The notes: generated from the letters alone by a model not told the origin. DNA of 46,142 bases from an uncultured Prevotellaceae bacterium (GCA_900316975.1 ONFA01000032.1:1-46142), one strand, 5' to 3'. Shown: positions 28,218 through 38,694, counted from the first letter of the stretch. Made by a program: numbers and translations.

Positions 28218-28503
28218 GATACAAATAACCGTTACGGTCGAACACGACAGCCGTAATTCCAGCCTCAATGGCTTTCTTGGCTACCATCTCGCCGACCTTC
28301 TCAGCCTGCTCAGACTTGTTCATCTTCTCAAGACCAAGTGATGATGCTGAAACCAAAGTCTTCTGCGCATCGTCATCGATTACCTGAACATAAATCTGCT
28401 TGTTACTTCTGAACACGCTCATTCGTGGGCGCTCAGCAGTACCAGAAATCTTATTGCGTACTCTATATTTAATTTTGATACGTCTTTCAATCTTTGTAAT
28501 CAT
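28189..28503 (-). CDS. rplR: 50S ribosomal protein L18, C-terminally truncated
   Basis: Binds 5S rRNA with L5. Residues 1-99 are canonical ([56 protein letters not shown]). After GRVK the frame reads KGCY and stops at 104 aa. L18 normally continues with a short helix and ends in a conserved GLKF or GLQF, about 114 aa in Bacteroidetes. The last codons overlap the rpsE start and read into rpsE sequence. The protein has thus lost its final helix, the other half of the anomaly described for rpsE. Confidence 0.93.
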   Translation of the reverse strand: MITKIERRIKIKYRVRNKISGTAERPRMSVFRSNKQIYVQVIDDDAQKTLVSASSLGLEKMNKSEQAEKVGEMVAKKAIEAGITAVVFDRNGYLYHGRVKKGCY

Positions 28504-28519
28504 ACTCTTGTCAATTTAT

Positions 28520-29089
28520 TTATTTTGCACTTGCAGATTTACCAGACTTTCTTCTAATCACCTCGCCCTGGAAACGAATACCCTTGCCCTTGTATGGCTC
28601 AGGCTTACGGAATGAGCGAATCTTAGCACAAACGAGTCCAAGCAACTGCTTGTCACAAGACTCGAGCATGATAAGAGGATCCTGATTTCTCTCAGACTTC
28701 GTCTCGACTTTAATTTCCTTAGGAAGTTCGAAGATGATAGCATGAGAATATCCAAGTGCGAATTCAAGAACGTTGCCCTGATTTGAAACACGATAACCGA
28801 CGCCGACAATCTGGAGAGTCTTCTTGTAACCCTCTGAAACGCCGACAACCATATTGTTTACGAGTGAGCGATACAATCCGTGGAATGCATGACGCTGCTT
28901 AGTGTTATCCTGCATCAGTTCTTCATTCTCCTCCATTGTCAACTTTCCGTCCTCAATAGAAACCTTGATGGCAGGGTTCACGTACTGGCTAAGTTCGCCC
29001 TTAGGACCTTTCACAGTTACAATGTCATCCTTATGAGTAATTGTCACTCCTGCAGGAATAATAATAGGTAATTTACCAATTCTAGACAT
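28520..29089 (-). CDS. rplF: 50S ribosomal protein L6
   Basis: Large-subunit protein near the factor-binding site. The 189-aa length is normal for Bacteroidetes. Two L6 repeats are visible: MSRIGKLPIIIPAGVTI with VTVKGPKGELSQ in the first, and GYRVSNQGNVLEFALGYSH with the signature KPEPYKGKGIRFQGE in the second. It is 16 bp from both rpsH and rplR, and shows no truncation, in contrast to its neighbour rplR. Confidence 0.99.
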   Translation of the reverse strand: MSRIGKLPIIIPAGVTITHKDDIVTVKGPKGELSQYVNPAIKVSIEDGKLTMEENEELMQDNTKQRHAFHGLYRSLVNNMVVGVSEGYKKTLQIVGVGYRVSNQGNVLEFALGYSHAIIFELPKEIKVETKSERNQDPLIMLESCDKQLLGLVCAKIRSFRKPEPYKGKGIRFQGEVIRRKSGKSASAK

Positions 29090-29105
29090 TATATATCCTC
29101 CTTAA

Positions 29106-29501
29106 TTAATAAACATAGCAAAGAACTTCGCCACCCACCTTGAGTTCGGAAGCCTCCTTGTCTGTCATTACACCTTTGGATGTAGATACAACTGCGATAC
29201 CTAATCCGTTGATCACACGTGGCATGTCTTTATATCCTGTGTACTTGCGAAGACCAGGACGAGACACACGCTTCAAGCACTGAATAGCGCTTACTTTTGT
29301 CTGCGGGTCATACTTGAGAGCAATCTTGATTGTTCCCTGAGGACCCTCTTCGATGAACTTGTAGTTCAAAATGTAACCCTTATCAAAGAGAATCTTAGTG
29401 ATTTCCTTCTTGAGGTTAGAGGCTGGGACTTCAACAATCTTGTGCTTAGCCATGATTGCATTTCTCAGTCTCGTGAGATAATCAGCTATTGGATCTGTCA
29501 T
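29106..29501 (-). CDS. rpsH: 30S ribosomal protein S8
   Basis: Binds the central domain of 16S rRNA; in enterobacteria it also represses the spc operon. The 131-aa product begins MTDPIADYLTRLRNAIMAKH and ends with the conserved block GLGIAVVSTSKGVMTDKEA and GGEVLCYVY. An unusually long 213-bp spacer precedes it, with a short hairpin 17-42 bp before its start codon. Confidence 0.99.
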   Translation of the reverse strand: MTDPIADYLTRLRNAIMAKHKIVEVPASNLKKEITKILFDKGYILNYKFIEEGPQGTIKIALKYDPQTKVSAIQCLKRVSRPGLRKYTGYKDMPRVINGLGIAVVSTSKGVMTDKEASELKVGGEVLCYVY

Positions 29502-29714
29502 AATAGAATTAAATTAATCGGGAAATGTTTGGGGAGATCCCGACAATATTTAAATTTGAATTAAAACTATCTTTACTTAGCTTTACCAGCGAAGGGACTT
29601 AGTTCTTTGGCTGTTCTCCTCCACCGTTTCTTAGAAGCAAAGTATCTTCAAGTTACCCCCGAACTGGTAACTATCAGATTTTTGTTTACTAATCAGCTTG
29701 CCGATAACCGCAAT
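29502..29714 (-). other. 213-bp rpsN-rpsH spacer with hairpins and partial repeats
   Basis: No ATG-initiated ORF of useful length is present on the minus strand. Two small stems are visible: tcggga/tcccga (29518-29543) and gttacc/ggtaac (29652-29671). The nonamer cagcttgcc at the rpsN 3' end (29719-29727) recurs in the spacer (29694-29702), and tttaccagc at the rpsN stop (29714-29722) recurs at 29582-29590, which hints at old duplication of the gene end. It could be an autoregulatory or processing site. Confidence 0.45.
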
Positions 29715-30017
29715 TTACCAGCTTGCCTTCTTCACACCTGGGATCAGACCTGCAGATGCCATCTCGCGGAACTGGATACGAGAGAGTCCAAACTGACGCA
29801 TGAAACCTCTTGGACGTCCAGTGATTTTGCAACGATTGTGAAGACGGATAGGATTTGCATTTGCAGGGATAGCCTGGAGCGAACGAGCTGCCTCGTATGC
29901 ATCCATTGGATCCTCAGCTGTAGCAATGATCTTCTTCAACGCTGCACGCTTAGCGGCATATTTTGCTACGAGTTTTGCACGCTTAACCTCGCGTGCTTTC
30001 ATTGATTCCTTTGCCAT
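29715..30017 (-). CDS. rpsN: 30S ribosomal protein S14
   Basis: Head protein of the 30S subunit. The 100-aa product is the long, zinc-free form: it has [22 protein letters not shown] without the CxxC pairs of the zinc form. It begins [17 protein letters not shown] and ends [11 protein letters not shown]. It lies 8 bp after rplE and is followed by the long spacer. Confidence 0.99.
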   Translation of the reverse strand: MAKESMKAREVKRAKLVAKYAAKRAALKKIIATAEDPMDAYEAARSLQAIPANANPIRLHNRCKITGRPRGFMRQFGLSRIQFREMASAGLIPGVKKASW

Positions 30018-30025
30018 TTTCTATA

Positions 30026-30580
30026 TTACTTTTTAGCGTCCTTAAATGGAAGACCGAAAGCCTTGAGAAGCGCATAGCCCTCTTCGTCAGTCTTAGCAGA
30101 AGTCACGAAGGTAATATTCATACCCGTAATCTTATCCACCTGATCGATGTTGATTTCAGGGAAGATGATCTGCTCTGTAATACCAAGTGTGTAGTTACCA
30201 CGACCATCAAACTTAGACTCAATACCCTTGAAGTCGCGAATACGAGGAAGTGACACACGAATCAGTTTCTCAAGGAACTCATACATGCGCTCACGACGCA
30301 GCGTGACCATCACACCGATAGGCATCTGCTTACGGAGACGGAAGTTAGAGATATCCTTCTTTGACTTCGTTGCAACGGGCTTCTGGCCTGTTATCTGAGC
30401 AATCTCATTCATTGCAACTTCGATAACCTTCTTGTCAGCAGTTGCCATACCAAGACCCTGGTTAACCACAATCTTCTTCAATACAGGTATCTGCATAGGT
30501 GAAGAGTAGTTAAACTGCTTCATCAGTGCTGGCGCAATCTGCTCAGCATATACATTCTTCAATTGTGCAGTAGTACTCAT
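30026..30580 (-). CDS. rplE: 50S ribosomal protein L5
   Basis: 5S rRNA-binding protein that contacts the P-site tRNA. The 184-aa sequence shows the family blocks [34 protein letters not shown] and [20 protein letters not shown]. Its start codon overlaps the rplX stop by 4 bp (ATGA), so the two are translationally coupled. L5 needs L18 for 5S assembly, which makes the rplR truncation downstream relevant. Confidence 0.99.
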   Translation of the reverse strand: MSTTAQLKNVYAEQIAPALMKQFNYSSPMQIPVLKKIVVNQGLGMATADKKVIEVAMNEIAQITGQKPVATKSKKDISNFRLRKQMPIGVMVTLRRERMYEFLEKLIRVSLPRIRDFKGIESKFDGRGNYTLGITEQIIFPEINIDQVDKITGMNITFVTSAKTDEEGYALLKAFGLPFKDAKK

Positions 30581-30897
30581 GATAATACCTCCCCTGACTT
30601 TTTAGCGTAACGAACTAACTTTCCATTCTCACCCTTCTTGCGACCGATACGAGTGGGCTTGCCAGTCTTTGGGTCAACAACATTCAGGTTCGAAATGTGA
30701 ATTGGAGCCTCCTGCTCAATAATACCTCCCTGTGGGTGTGCCGCACTTGGCTTGGTGCTTTTCTTGACCATGTTCACACCCTCGACAATGGCACGTTTCT
30801 TCTCGACGAGAACCTTGGTAACCTTACCAGTCTTACCCTTTTCATCGCCGGCGTTCACATAAACCATGTCGCCTTTCTTAATATGTAATTTACTCAT
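30577..30897 (-). CDS. rplX: 50S ribosomal protein L24
   Basis: Assembly-initiating protein of the large subunit. The 106-aa product has the KOW motif at the N-terminus ([20 protein letters not shown]) and the conserved [21 protein letters not shown]. It overlaps rplE by 4 bp and lies 22 bp after rplN. Confidence 0.99.
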   Translation of the reverse strand: MSKLHIKKGDMVYVNAGDEKGKTGKVTKVLVEKKRAIVEGVNMVKKSTKPSAAHPQGGIIEQEAPIHISNLNVVDPKTGKPTRIGRKKGENGKLVRYAKKSGEVLS

Positions 30898-30919
30898 TGC
30901 TGTATTTTACTTTTAAGGA

Positions 30920-31285
30920 TTAAAGTACTTCGGTAGCCAAAGAAACTACCTTCATGTTAGCAGCACGGAGCTCACGGGCTACGGGACCAAAGATACGGCT
31001 ACCTCTCATTTCGCCCGCATTGTTCAGAAGAACACATGCGTTGTCATCGAAACGGATGTAGGAACCATCTGGACGACGTACCTCTTTCTTTGTACGCACG
31101 ATGAGAGCCTTTGAGACAGAACCCTTCTTTATTTCACTCGTAGGAATAGCGCTCTTAACTGCTACAACGATTACGTCTCCTACAGTAGCATAGCGACGTC
31201 TAGTACCGCCCAAAACGCGGATACACAGCACCTCGCGAGCACCGCTGTTATCAGCGACCTGCAATCTTGATTCTACCTGTATCAT
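30920..31285 (-). CDS. rplN: 50S ribosomal protein L14
   Basis: Highly conserved protein at the subunit interface. The 121-aa sequence starts [20 protein letters not shown] and includes [17 protein letters not shown] and the end [22 protein letters not shown] (split by one residue here). It lies 2 bp after rpsQ. Complete and ordinary. Confidence 0.99.
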   Translation of the reverse strand: MIQVESRLQVADNSGAREVLCIRVLGGTRRRYATVGDVIVVAVKSAIPTSEIKKGSVSKALIVRTKKEVRRPDGSYIRFDDNACVLLNNAGEMRGSRIFGPVARELRAANMKVVSLATEVL

Positions 31286-31287
31286 AA

Positions 31288-31551
31288 TTACTTAGCTCTT
31301 TCAACGATTTGTACTAATCTCCATCTCTTTGTTTTGCTCAATGGACGAGTTTCCATAATCAGAACAGTGTCACCGATGTGTGCATCGTTCTTCTCGTCAT
31401 GAGCATGGTACTTCTTTGTCTTCTGGACAAACTTACCATATATAGGGTGCTTCTCCTTGAACTTGGCAGACACAACGATGGTCTTATCCATCTTGTCGCT
31501 TGTCACGACACCCTGTCTTTGCTTTCTTAAATTTCTTGCTTCCATTCTCAA
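31288..31551 (-). CDS. rpsQ: 30S ribosomal protein S17
   Basis: Early-assembling OB-fold protein of the 30S body. The 87-aa product has the family text [19 protein letters not shown] and the signature [20 protein letters not shown]. It lies 4 bp after rpmC and 2 bp before rplN. A start three codons later (MEARNLRKQ) is also possible. Confidence 0.98.
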   Translation of the reverse strand: MRMEARNLRKQRQGVVTSDKMDKTIVVSAKFKEKHPIYGKFVQKTKKYHAHDEKNDAHIGDTVLIMETRPLSKTKRWRLVQIVERAK

Positions 31552-31555
31552 TACT

Positions 31556-31744
31556 TTATTTATTACGCTGGGTAAGCTCGCCCTTCATGCGTGCGATGTC
31601 GTGACGCAACTTCTTAATCTGAGAATTGTCGGCAAGCGGAGAAATGCTGTGGTTGAACTTCATGTTATTCAAGTTGGCAACCTCCGCCTCGATGCGCTCA
31701 GCGAGCTCTTCGTTTGTAAGTTCTCTAATTTCTGAAATTTTCAT
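31556..31744 (-). CDS. rpmC: 50S ribosomal protein L29
   Basis: Small helical-hairpin protein at the tunnel exit, next to the signal recognition particle docking site. The 62-aa product reads [18 protein letters not shown], with the conserved [20 protein letters not shown] at the C-terminal helix. It lies between rplP (2 bp) and rpsQ (4 bp). Confidence 0.98.
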   Translation of the reverse strand: MKISEIRELTNEELAERIEAEVANLNNMKFNHSISPLADNSQIKKLRHDIARMKGELTQRNK

Positions 31745-31746
31745 AA

Positions 31747-32178
31747 TTAAGCGTTTTTATCGTAATCACGACGTACAACAAACTTTGTGGTAGTAGGAAG
31801 TTTCTGAGCACCGAGTCGGAGAGCCTCCTTGGCGATGTCATATGAAACACCTTCAATCTCGAATAGAATACGTCCAGGCTTAGCAGGGAACACATACTGG
31901 TATGGATCACCCTTACCTTTACCCATTCGGACATCTGCAGGCTTTTTCGTGATAGGCTTATCAGGGAAGATGCGAATCCAGACCTGACCTTGACGCTGCA
32001 TATAACGTGTAATAGCGACACGGGCAGCCTCAATCTGGCGGGCAGATATCCATTTTGTTTCAAGCGCCTTGATGCCAAAGCTACCGAAAGCGAGTTCAGT
32101 ACCTCTGTGTGAGACACCCTTCCAACGACCGCGGCCTTTTTGCGGTCTTCTATATTTTTGTCTTTTTGGCTGTAACAT
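31747..32178 (-). CDS. rplP: 50S ribosomal protein L16
   Basis: Large-subunit protein that helps position A-site tRNA. The chosen start gives 143 aa beginning [18 protein letters not shown], the universal L16 N-terminus. An upstream in-frame ATG at 32208 would add ten residues unlike L16 and is rejected. Conserved blocks [19 protein letters not shown] and RMGKGKG follow, and the end is [11 protein letters not shown]. It lies 67 bp after rpsC, a moderately long gap without other visible features. Confidence 0.98.
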   Translation of the reverse strand: MLQPKRQKYRRPQKGRGRWKGVSHRGTELAFGSFGIKALETKWISARQIEAARVAITRYMQRQGQVWIRIFPDKPITKKPADVRMGKGKGDPYQYVFPAKPGRILFEIEGVSYDIAKEALRLGAQKLPTTTKFVVRRDYDKNA

Positions 32179-32245
32179 AGTTAATTGCTTCTTAAGCTCC
32201 GCCTCCACGCGAGAACTATCGCGCTTCGGTCTGCAAGCAGATTAA

Positions 32246-32977
32246 TTAATTGCGGTTATTCGACTTTCTGTTTCTGAAACGACGTCCACCACCGTTATTG
32301 CCACCACGAGCGGAATCTTTCTGCTGAGAGAAGTTTGGAGTGAGGTCCTGCTTGCCGAATTTCTCACCGCGGCAGATCCATACCTTGATGCCAAGAAGAC
32401 CCACCTTCGTAAGAGCCTCTGCGAGGCAGTAGTCGATGTCAGCACGAAGCGTATGAAGAGGAGTACGCCCTTCCTTGTACATCTCTGAGCGGCTCATTTC
32501 AGCACCATTCAGGCGACCGGAAATTTGGATCTTGATACCCTCTGCTCCAGAACGCATGGTGTTTGCAATAGCAGTCTTGATCGCACGGCGATAAGCAATC
32601 TTACCTTCAATCTGGCGTGCAATGTTGTTAGCCACAATCACTGCATCAAGTTCTGGGCGCTTAATCTCATAAATGTTAATTTGAACCTCCTTGTCCGTCA
32701 CTTTCTTCAACTCCTTCTTCAAAGCCTCCACCTGTTCACCACCCTTGCCGATGATGAAACCAGGACGAGCCGTGCAGATAGTGATGGTAACGAGTTTCAA
32801 CGTACGCTCAATAACAATCTTTGAAACGCTAGCCTTAGAAAGGCGTGCGTTGAGGTACTTGCGGATTTTGCTGTCCTCAAGGAGGTTGTCACCAAAATCA
32901 TTTCCGCCGAACCAGTTAGAATCCCAGCCTCTTACGATACCGAGGCGGTTGCTTATTGGATTACATTTTTGTCCCAT
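32246..32977 (-). CDS. rpsC: 30S ribosomal protein S3
   Basis: Head protein at the mRNA entry channel. The 243-aa product has [18 protein letters not shown] at the start, the KH domain with [17 protein letters not shown] at about 60-80, and the C-terminal domain with [21 protein letters not shown] Gly/Asn/Arg-rich tail follows residue 220 ([19 protein letters not shown]), as in other Bacteroidetes. It lies 2 bp after rplV. Confidence 0.99.
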   Translation of the reverse strand: MGQKCNPISNRLGIVRGWDSNWFGGNDFGDNLLEDSKIRKYLNARLSKASVSKIVIERTLKLVTITICTARPGFIIGKGGEQVEALKKELKKVTDKEVQINIYEIKRPELDAVIVANNIARQIEGKIAYRRAIKTAIANTMRSGAEGIKIQISGRLNGAEMSRSEMYKEGRTPLHTLRADIDYCLAEALTKVGLLGIKVWICRGEKFGKQDLTPNFSQQKDSARGGNNGGGRRFRNRKSNNRN

Positions 32978-32979
32978 AA

Positions 32980-33384
32980 TTACTTTTCCTCATTAGTTTT
33001 AGCGTCCACGAAGATAGTGATGTGGTTAGAACGCTTACGGATTCTATAACCACGTCCCTGAGGTGCAGGTCTCATACGCTTAAGAGTTGCGCCTTCGTCA
33101 ACAAAAATCTTAGAGATATAGAGTTCTCCGTTTTCAGCCTTGCGACCATTCTTCTGCTCCCAGTTTGCGATAGCAGAACGAAGTGCCTTCTCAATGTCCT
33201 TGGCAGCATCCTTGCTGTTAAACTTGAGTGTTGCAAGAGCCTTGCTCACTTCCATGCCACGCACCAAGTCAGCGACATAGCGCATCTTGCGTGGGGATGA
33301 AGGAACATCGCGAAGACTGGCGAAGTAAACAGTCTTTTTGGCCTCTTTAATCTTCTCGGCCATTAATCTTTTTCTTGCTCCCAT
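32980..33384 (-). CDS. rplV: 50S ribosomal protein L22
   Basis: Its beta-hairpin lines the nascent-peptide tunnel. The 134-aa product has the blocks [20 protein letters not shown] and [20 protein letters not shown], the second being the hairpin loop where macrolide-resistance changes arise in other bacteria; no insertion or deletion is apparent. It starts 42 bp after rpsS and ends 2 bp before rpsC. A start at the second Met ([10 protein letters not shown]) is possible. Confidence 0.98.
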   Translation of the reverse strand: MGARKRLMAEKIKEAKKTVYFASLRDVPSSPRKMRYVADLVRGMEVSKALATLKFNSKDAAKDIEKALRSAIANWEQKNGRKAENGELYISKIFVDEGATLKRMRPAPQGRGYRIRKRSNHITIFVDAKTNEEK

Positions 33385-33426
33385 TATTTAATAGTCTTTT
33401 TTACTTGGTTGAAGCCTGTTCCACGA

Positions 33427-33696
33427 TTACTTCTTCTTATTACCTGCGTGACCGCGGAAAGTACGAGTAAGCGCAAACTCGCCGAGTTTATGGCCTACCA
33501 TATTTTCAGTAATGTAAACAGGGATAAATTTATTACCGTTATGCACAGCAATGGTATGACCCACGAAATCGGGGGATATCATTGATGCGCGAGCCCATGA
33601 CTTGATAACACTCTTCTTGCCGCTCTCGTTCATGGCGAGAACCTTCTTTTCGAGCTTCACATTGATGTATGGACCTTTTTTTAATGAACGACTCAT
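33427..33696 (-). CDS. rpsS: 30S ribosomal protein S19
   Basis: Head protein that pairs with S13 near the A-site tRNA. The 89-aa sequence reads [19 protein letters not shown], then the family signature [20 protein letters not shown] and [12 protein letters not shown]. It lies 12 bp after rplB. Complete. Confidence 0.99.
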   Translation of the reverse strand: MSRSLKKGPYINVKLEKKVLAMNESGKKSVIKSWARASMISPDFVGHTIAVHNGNKFIPVYITENMVGHKLGEFALTRTFRGHAGNKKK

Positions 33697-33708
33697 ATTC
33701 AGTTAACT

Positions 33709-34533
33709 TTATTTGTTACGTCTTTCAATAATGTACTTGTTTGACTGCTTCTTAGGCGCACGAGTCTTAAGACCCTTAGCATAGAGGCCGTTGCGTGAAC
33801 GTGGGTGTCCACCCGTATGACGACCTTCGCCACCACCCATTGGGTGATCGATTGGGTTCATCACAACACCACGGTTGTGTGGACGACGTCCGAGCCAGCG
33901 GCTGCGACCAGCCTTACCTGAAGATTCAAGTGCGTGATCTGAGTTGCTTACGCTACCAATTGTCGCGCGGCAAACTGAAAGCACCTTACGAATTTCGCCT
34001 GAAGGAAGCTTAATGACACAGTAGCGTCCTTCACGTGAAGTTAACTGAGCGAAATTGCCGGCAGAACGAACCATCTTGGCACCCTGACCTGGACGCAGTT
34101 CGATATTGTGAATCACAGTACCGACTGGGATGTTCTCGAGGGGCAGTGTGTTGCCAAGGTCTGGAGTCGCCTCAGGACCCGACATGATGGTGGCACCTAC
34201 CTGCAATCCGTTAGGAGCAACAATGTAACGTTTTTCACCGTCAGCATAGAAGACGAGTGCGATGCGCGCAGAACGGTTTGGATCGTACTCGATAGTCTTC
34301 ACCACTGCGGGAATTCCGTCCTTCTCTCTCTTGAAATCGACAATACGAATCAAGCGCTTATGACCGCCACCTCTGTAACGGACTGTAATCTGACCGGAGT
34401 TGTTACGACCGCCAGTGCTACGCTTACCGAAAACAAGAGTTTTCTCTGGTACCGATGTAGTAACATCATCAAAAGTACCAATAGCTTTGTGTCTTTGACC
34501 AGGAGTTACTGGTCTAAATTTACGAATACCCAT
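33709..34533 (-). CDS. rplB: 50S ribosomal protein L2
   Basis: One of the most conserved proteins at the peptidyl transferase centre. The 274-aa sequence includes [39 protein letters not shown] and the C-terminal block [19 protein letters not shown] with the conserved functional His. It lies between rplW (8 bp) and rpsS (12 bp). Confidence 0.99.
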   Translation of the reverse strand: MGIRKFRPVTPGQRHKAIGTFDDVTTSVPEKTLVFGKRSTGGRNNSGQITVRYRGGGHKRLIRIVDFKREKDGIPAVVKTIEYDPNRSARIALVFYADGEKRYIVAPNGLQVGATIMSGPEATPDLGNTLPLENIPVGTVIHNIELRPGQGAKMVRSAGNFAQLTSREGRYCVIKLPSGEIRKVLSVCRATIGSVSNSDHALESSGKAGRSRWLGRRPHNRGVVMNPIDHPMGGGEGRHTGGHPRSRNGLYAKGLKTRAPKKQSNKYIIERRNK

Positions 34534-34541
34534 TTGTTTAA

Positions 34542-34835
34542 TTAAATGTTACTATAGAAATCAATAGTTTCACCCTCTTTCAGAGTCACGATAGCTTTCT
34601 TGAACGCCTTCGTACGACCCTTGATAACACCAGCCTTTGTGTAGCGGCTCTTACGCTTACCAGCGTAGTTCATGGTGTTAACCGAAACTACATTTACGTT
34701 ATACTTAGCTTCTATTTCTTTCTTGATCTCAATCTTATTGGCAGAAGGAAGCACGATGAAGCCGAACTTGTTGTTCTGCTTCTCCGAAATAGCTGTCATC
34801 TTCTCTGTAACCAATGGTTTTACGATATATGCCAT
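34542..34835 (-). CDS. rplW: 50S ribosomal protein L23
   Basis: Tunnel-exit protein that docks trigger factor and the signal recognition particle. The 97-aa product begins [19 protein letters not shown] and includes [20 protein letters not shown]. It lies 17 bp after rplD and 8 bp before rplB, the usual S10 order. Confidence 0.98.
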   Translation of the reverse strand: MAYIVKPLVTEKMTAISEKQNNKFGFIVLPSANKIEIKKEIEAKYNVNVVSVNTMNYAGKRKSRYTKAGVIKGRTKAFKKAIVTLKEGETIDFYSNI

Positions 34836-34852
34836 GTCTGAACCTCCTTACC

Positions 34853-35482
34853 TTATTTGTTAAAAGTCTCGTCAACCAACTTAAGCGCATTTTCAGTCAC
34901 AACAAGCACATTTGCATTCATTACCTTGTATGTATTGAGTGCACTGGCTGTCATAACTTCAACACGCTGAATGTTACGGACTGACAAATTTACGTTCTTT
35001 TTTACTTCTGGCAAAACGATGAGTGTCTTCTTACCCTCAACTTTAAGATTATTTAACAGTGCAACACCGTCCTTTGTCTTTGGAGTCTCAAAATCGAAGT
35101 CCTCAACAACAACGATTGCATTCTGCTGTGCCTTGTATGAGAGCGCGCTCTTACGAGCCAGAGCCTTCACCTTCTTGTTCAGTTTGAACCAATAATCACG
35201 GGGACGTGGACCGAACACGCGACCACCACCACGAAGCACTGGAGACTTGATGTCACCACGGCGAGCGCCGCCGCCACCTTTCTGGCGGATCAGTTTGCGA
35301 GTGGAGCCAGCGATTTCGCTTCTTTCCTTCGATTTGTGAGTACCCTGACGCTGAGCTGCGAGGTACTGATTCACTGCGAGGTAGATACAATGGTCATTAG
35401 GTTCAATTCCGAAGATTGCATCGTTCAGAACCACCTTCTTACCAGTGTCCTCGCCCTTGATATTTAATACAGAAACTTCCAT
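34853..35482 (-). CDS. rplD: 50S ribosomal protein L4
   Basis: Assembly protein whose extended loop lines the exit tunnel; in Escherichia coli it represses the S10 operon. The 209-aa product has the loop at about residues 45-100 ([58 protein letters not shown]) without tunnel-loop lesions. It lies 3 bp after rplC. Confidence 0.99.
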   Translation of the reverse strand: MEVSVLNIKGEDTGKKVVLNDAIFGIEPNDHCIYLAVNQYLAAQRQGTHKSKERSEIAGSTRKLIRQKGGGGARRGDIKSPVLRGGGRVFGPRPRDYWFKLNKKVKALARKSALSYKAQQNAIVVVEDFDFETPKTKDGVALLNNLKVEGKKTLIVLPEVKKNVNLSVRNIQRVEVMTASALNTYKVMNANVLVVTENALKLVDETFNK

Positions 35483-35485
35483 TGC

Positions 35486-36100
35486 TTACTTCTTGATTAT
35501 AACGATTGAACCTTTGCAGCCTGGAACACTACCCTTCAAAAGAAGGAGATTATGCTCTGGAACTACCTTAATTACCTGGAGGTTGTGTGTGGTCACCTGC
35601 TCGTTACCCATCTGACCTGCCATTGGCACGTTCTTGAACACACGAGAAGGAGTGGCACAAGCGCCGATAGAACCAGGCTTGCGCAGACGGTCGTCCTGAC
35701 CGTGAGTAGCCTGACCTACACCGCCGAAACCATGACGTTTCACGACGCCCTGGAAACCCTTACCTTTAGATGTGCCTGTTACATCAACGTAAGCAGTGTC
35801 GTTGAAAAGTTCCACTGTGATTACGTCACCGAGGTTATGTTCCTCGTCATAAGTGAACTCGGCCAAGTGTCTCTTAGGTGTTGTACCTGCCTTCTTGAAG
35901 TGACCCATCATCTGCTTGGTAGTGTGCTTTTCCTTCTTGTCCTGGAAACCCACCTGCACAGCAGCATAGCCATCCTTCTCTACAGTTTTCACTTGAGTTA
36001 CAACACAAGGACCTACTTCGATAACAGTGCATGGCATATTCTTGCCCTCAGCACTGAAAACGGATGTCATTCCGATTTTTCTTCCAATTAATCCTGGCAT
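35486..36100 (-). CDS. rplC: 50S ribosomal protein L3
   Basis: Initiator of large-subunit assembly, reaching the peptidyl transferase centre. The 204-aa product opens [19 protein letters not shown] and contains [19 protein letters not shown] and [19 protein letters not shown], the L3 signature near the centre. It lies 30 bp after rpsJ and 3 bp before rplD. Confidence 0.99.
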   Translation of the reverse strand: MPGLIGRKIGMTSVFSAEGKNMPCTVIEVGPCVVTQVKTVEKDGYAAVQVGFQDKKEKHTTKQMMGHFKKAGTTPKRHLAEFTYDEEHNLGDVITVELFNDTAYVDVTGTSKGKGFQGVVKRHGFGGVGQATHGQDDRLRKPGSIGACATPSRVFKNVPMAGQMGNEQVTTHNLQVIKVVPEHNLLLLKGSVPGCKGSIVIIKK

Positions 36101-36130
36101 TTCAATATAACTTTAAATTGTTCTCAATTA

Positions 36131-36439
36131 TCAAACTTTAATCTCAACCTCAACACCGCTGGGGAGTTCAAGTTTCATGAGTGCATCCACAGTTTTTGTA
36201 GTAGAACTATAGATGTCAATCAGTCTCTTGTAAGTGTTCAGTTCAAACTGTTCACGAGACTTCTTGTTCACGAATGTAGAACGGTTCACTGTGAAAATGC
36301 GCTTGTGCGTTGGGAGTGGAATAGGACCGCTCACAATTGCGTCAGTAGCCTTCACAGCCTTCACGATTTTCTCCGCTGACTTGTCAACGAGGTTGTGGTC
36401 GTAAGACTTCAGTTTAATACGAATTTTTTGCTGACTCAT
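36131..36439 (-). CDS. rpsJ: 30S ribosomal protein S10 (NusE)
   Basis: Ribosomal head protein that also joins antitermination complexes as NusE. The 102-aa product has [39 protein letters not shown] and the end [11 protein letters not shown]. It begins the S10 gene group after a 92-bp spacer from fusA that holds a strong hairpin. Confidence 0.99.
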   Translation of the reverse strand: MSQQKIRIKLKSYDHNLVDKSAEKIVKAVKATDAIVSGPIPLPTHKRIFTVNRSTFVNKKSREQFELNTYKRLIDIYSSTTKTVDALMKLELPSGVEVEIKV

Positions 36440-36478
36440 TTTTCTAATTATTTAAGTAATTAATATATATAAGTAAGA

Positions 36479-36518
36479 GGGTATGCAGGCAAAGAGTCGT
36501 ATGCTTGCCTGCACCCCC
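36479..36518 (-). promoter_or_regulatory. Hairpin between fusA and rpsJ
   Basis: A 14-bp inverted repeat with two mismatches (gggtatgcaggcaa / ttgcctgcaccccc) and a 12-nt loop starts 13 bp after the fusA stop. On the minus strand an AT-rich stretch, but no run of T, follows it. It may be a partial terminator, an RNA-processing site, or the equivalent of an S10-operon leader. Confidence 0.55.
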
Positions 36519-36531
36519 GAACTATACTTGA

Positions 36532-38649
36532 TTATACGAGATCCACGCGGCCATTGCACTCCTGAAGCACAGCCTTTGCAATAGAACTTGACACAGGAGC
36601 ATGGTGGTCATACTGCATAGATGAAGTGGCGCGACCCGAAGTGATGGTACGGAGAGCCGTCACATAACCGAACATCTCGCCCAGTGGGACCATCGCCTTC
36701 ACAATACGTGCGCCAGAACGGGCATTGTCCATACCCTCGACCTGGCCACGACGCTTGTTCAAGTCACCAATCACGTCACCCATGTTCTCCTCTGGAGTAA
36801 CCACCTCGAGTTTCATGATAGGCTCCATCAGCACAGGCTTAGCCTGAGCACATGCATTCTTGTATGCCTGACGTGCAGCGATCTCGAATGACAACTGGTC
36901 TGAATCGACTGGGTGGAAACTACCATCCACGAGGGTCACCTTCATGCTGTCCATTGGGAAACCGCCCAGCACACCATTCTTCATGGACTCAGCAAAGCCC
37001 TTCTGAACGGCAGGGATGAACTCCTTAGGCACATTACCGCCCTTCACCTCGTCAACGAACTGGAGGCCATTGCCTTCAAAGTCCTCATCAACAGGACCCA
37101 CGTTCACGATGATGTCGGCGAATTTACCACGACCACCCGACTGCTTTTTGTACACCTCACGGAGGTTCACAGTCTTAGTGATAGCCTCCTTGTAGTTCAC
37201 CTGAGGCTTACCCTGGTTACACTCAACCTTGAACTCACGCTTCAGACGGTCGATGATGATGTCGAGGTGAAGTTCACCCATACCCGAGATGACAGTCTGA
37301 CCAGACTGCTCATCAGTCTTCACAGTGAAGGTCGGGTCTTCCTCTGCCAACTTCTGCAGACCAAGAGAAAGTTTATCAAGATCCTTCTGAGTCTTAGGCT
37401 CCACAGCGATACCGATCACAGGATCTGGGAAGTCCATAGACTCCAGTACGATTGGAGCATCCTCGTCACAGAGTGTATCACCCGTGTGAATGTCCTTCAG
37501 GCCCACCACAGCGCCGATGTCACCGGCAGCAATTTCCTCTACAGGATTCTGGTGGTTAGAGTGCATCTGGAACAGACGGGACACACGTTCCTTCTTGCCC
37601 GATCGAGTATTATATATATATGAGCCAGCCTCAATCTTACCCGAATAAACACGGATGAAAGTGAGACGACCCACGTATGGGTCAGTAGCAATCTTAAATG
37701 CAAGAGCAGAAGTCTTGTCATCCTCAGATGGCTTGCGGTCCTCTTCCTCCTTTGTCGTTGGGTTCGTACCCACGATGTTAGGAGTATCCAATGGAGACGG
37801 GAGGAAGGCGCACACATAGTCAAGCAGCGTCTGCACACCCTTGTTCTTGAATGAAGAACCACAAAGCATAGGAGTACACTCCAGTGCGATGGTTGCCTTG
37901 CGAAGCGCGCGGATGCACTCCTCCTCCGTGATGGTTGAAGGATCGTCGAAGAACTTCTCCATCAATTCATCATCGAATTCAGCAACAGCCTCAAGCATCT
38001 TGCCACGCCACTCCTCAGCCTCAGCCTGGAGTTCTGCAGGAATGTCTTCCACATCATAGTCAGCACCCAGCGACTCGTCGTGCCACAAGATAGCCTTCAT
38101 CTTGATGAGGTCAACCACACCCTTGAAGTTCTCCTCTGCACCGATAGGAATCACCACAGGAACAGCCTTGGCGCCCAGCACCTCCTTCATCTGGCGAACC
38201 ACCTCGAAGAAGTCAGCACCCGAACGGTCCATCTTGTTCACGTAGCCGATACGTGGGACACTGTACTTGTCAGCCTGGCGCCACACGGTTTCAGACTGTG
38301 GCTCCACACCACCCACTGCGCAGTAAGTGGCAACAGCACCGTCAAGCACACGGAGAGAACGCTCCACCTCAGCAGTGAAGTCCACGTGTCCCGGAGTGTC
38401 AATCAGGTTGAACTTATACTTGTTACCGTTCCAAGTCCAATATGCTGTTGTAGCAGCAGAAGTGATGGTGATACCACGCTCCTGCTCCTGTGCCATCCAG
38501 TCCATAGTTGCGGCACCATCATGAACCTCGCCCAACTTATGAGTTTTACCCGTGTAGAACAGGATACGCTCAGATGTGGTAGTTTTACCAGCATCAATGT
38601 GGGCCATGATGCCAAAGTTACGCGTAAGATGCAAATCTTGCTTTGCCAT
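36532..38649 (-). CDS. fusA: Elongation factor G
   Basis: GTPase that drives ribosomal translocation. The 705-aa product has the P-loop AHIDAGKT (16-23), the switch text [26 protein letters not shown] and [11 protein letters not shown] for guanine recognition, and domain IV with its conserved His-containing end region ([16 protein letters not shown]). The str-operon position (after rpsL and rpsG) marks it as the housekeeping copy. It lies 45 bp after rpsG. Confidence 0.99.
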   Translation of the reverse strand: MAKQDLHLTRNFGIMAHIDAGKTTTSERILFYTGKTHKLGEVHDGAATMDWMAQEQERGITITSAATTAYWTWNGNKYKFNLIDTPGHVDFTAEVERSLRVLDGAVATYCAVGGVEPQSETVWRQADKYSVPRIGYVNKMDRSGADFFEVVRQMKEVLGAKAVPVVIPIGAEENFKGVVDLIKMKAILWHDESLGADYDVEDIPAELQAEAEEWRGKMLEAVAEFDDELMEKFFDDPSTITEEECIRALRKATIALECTPMLCGSSFKNKGVQTLLDYVCAFLPSPLDTPNIVGTNPTTKEEEDRKPSEDDKTSALAFKIATDPYVGRLTFIRVYSGKIEAGSYIYNTRSGKKERVSRLFQMHSNHQNPVEEIAAGDIGAVVGLKDIHTGDTLCDEDAPIVLESMDFPDPVIGIAVEPKTQKDLDKLSLGLQKLAEEDPTFTVKTDEQSGQTVISGMGELHLDIIIDRLKREFKVECNQGKPQVNYKEAITKTVNLREVYKKQSGGRGKFADIIVNVGPVDEDFEGNGLQFVDEVKGGNVPKEFIPAVQKGFAESMKNGVLGGFPMDSMKVTLVDGSFHPVDSDQLSFEIAARQAYKNACAQAKPVLMEPIMKLEVVTPEENMGDVIGDLNKRRGQVEGMDNARSGARIVKAMVPLGEMFGYVTALRTITSGRATSSMQYDHHAPVSSSIAKAVLQECNGRVDLV

Positions 38650-38694
38650 ACTCTTTTTTCCTTTTTACCTTATTGTTTAATGAATGAGTTGTTA

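Noticed and set aside
28218..28268. Upstream start for rpsE giving 175 residues
   Set aside because: The extra 17 residues are an out-of-frame reading of rplR and do not resemble any S5 N-terminus.
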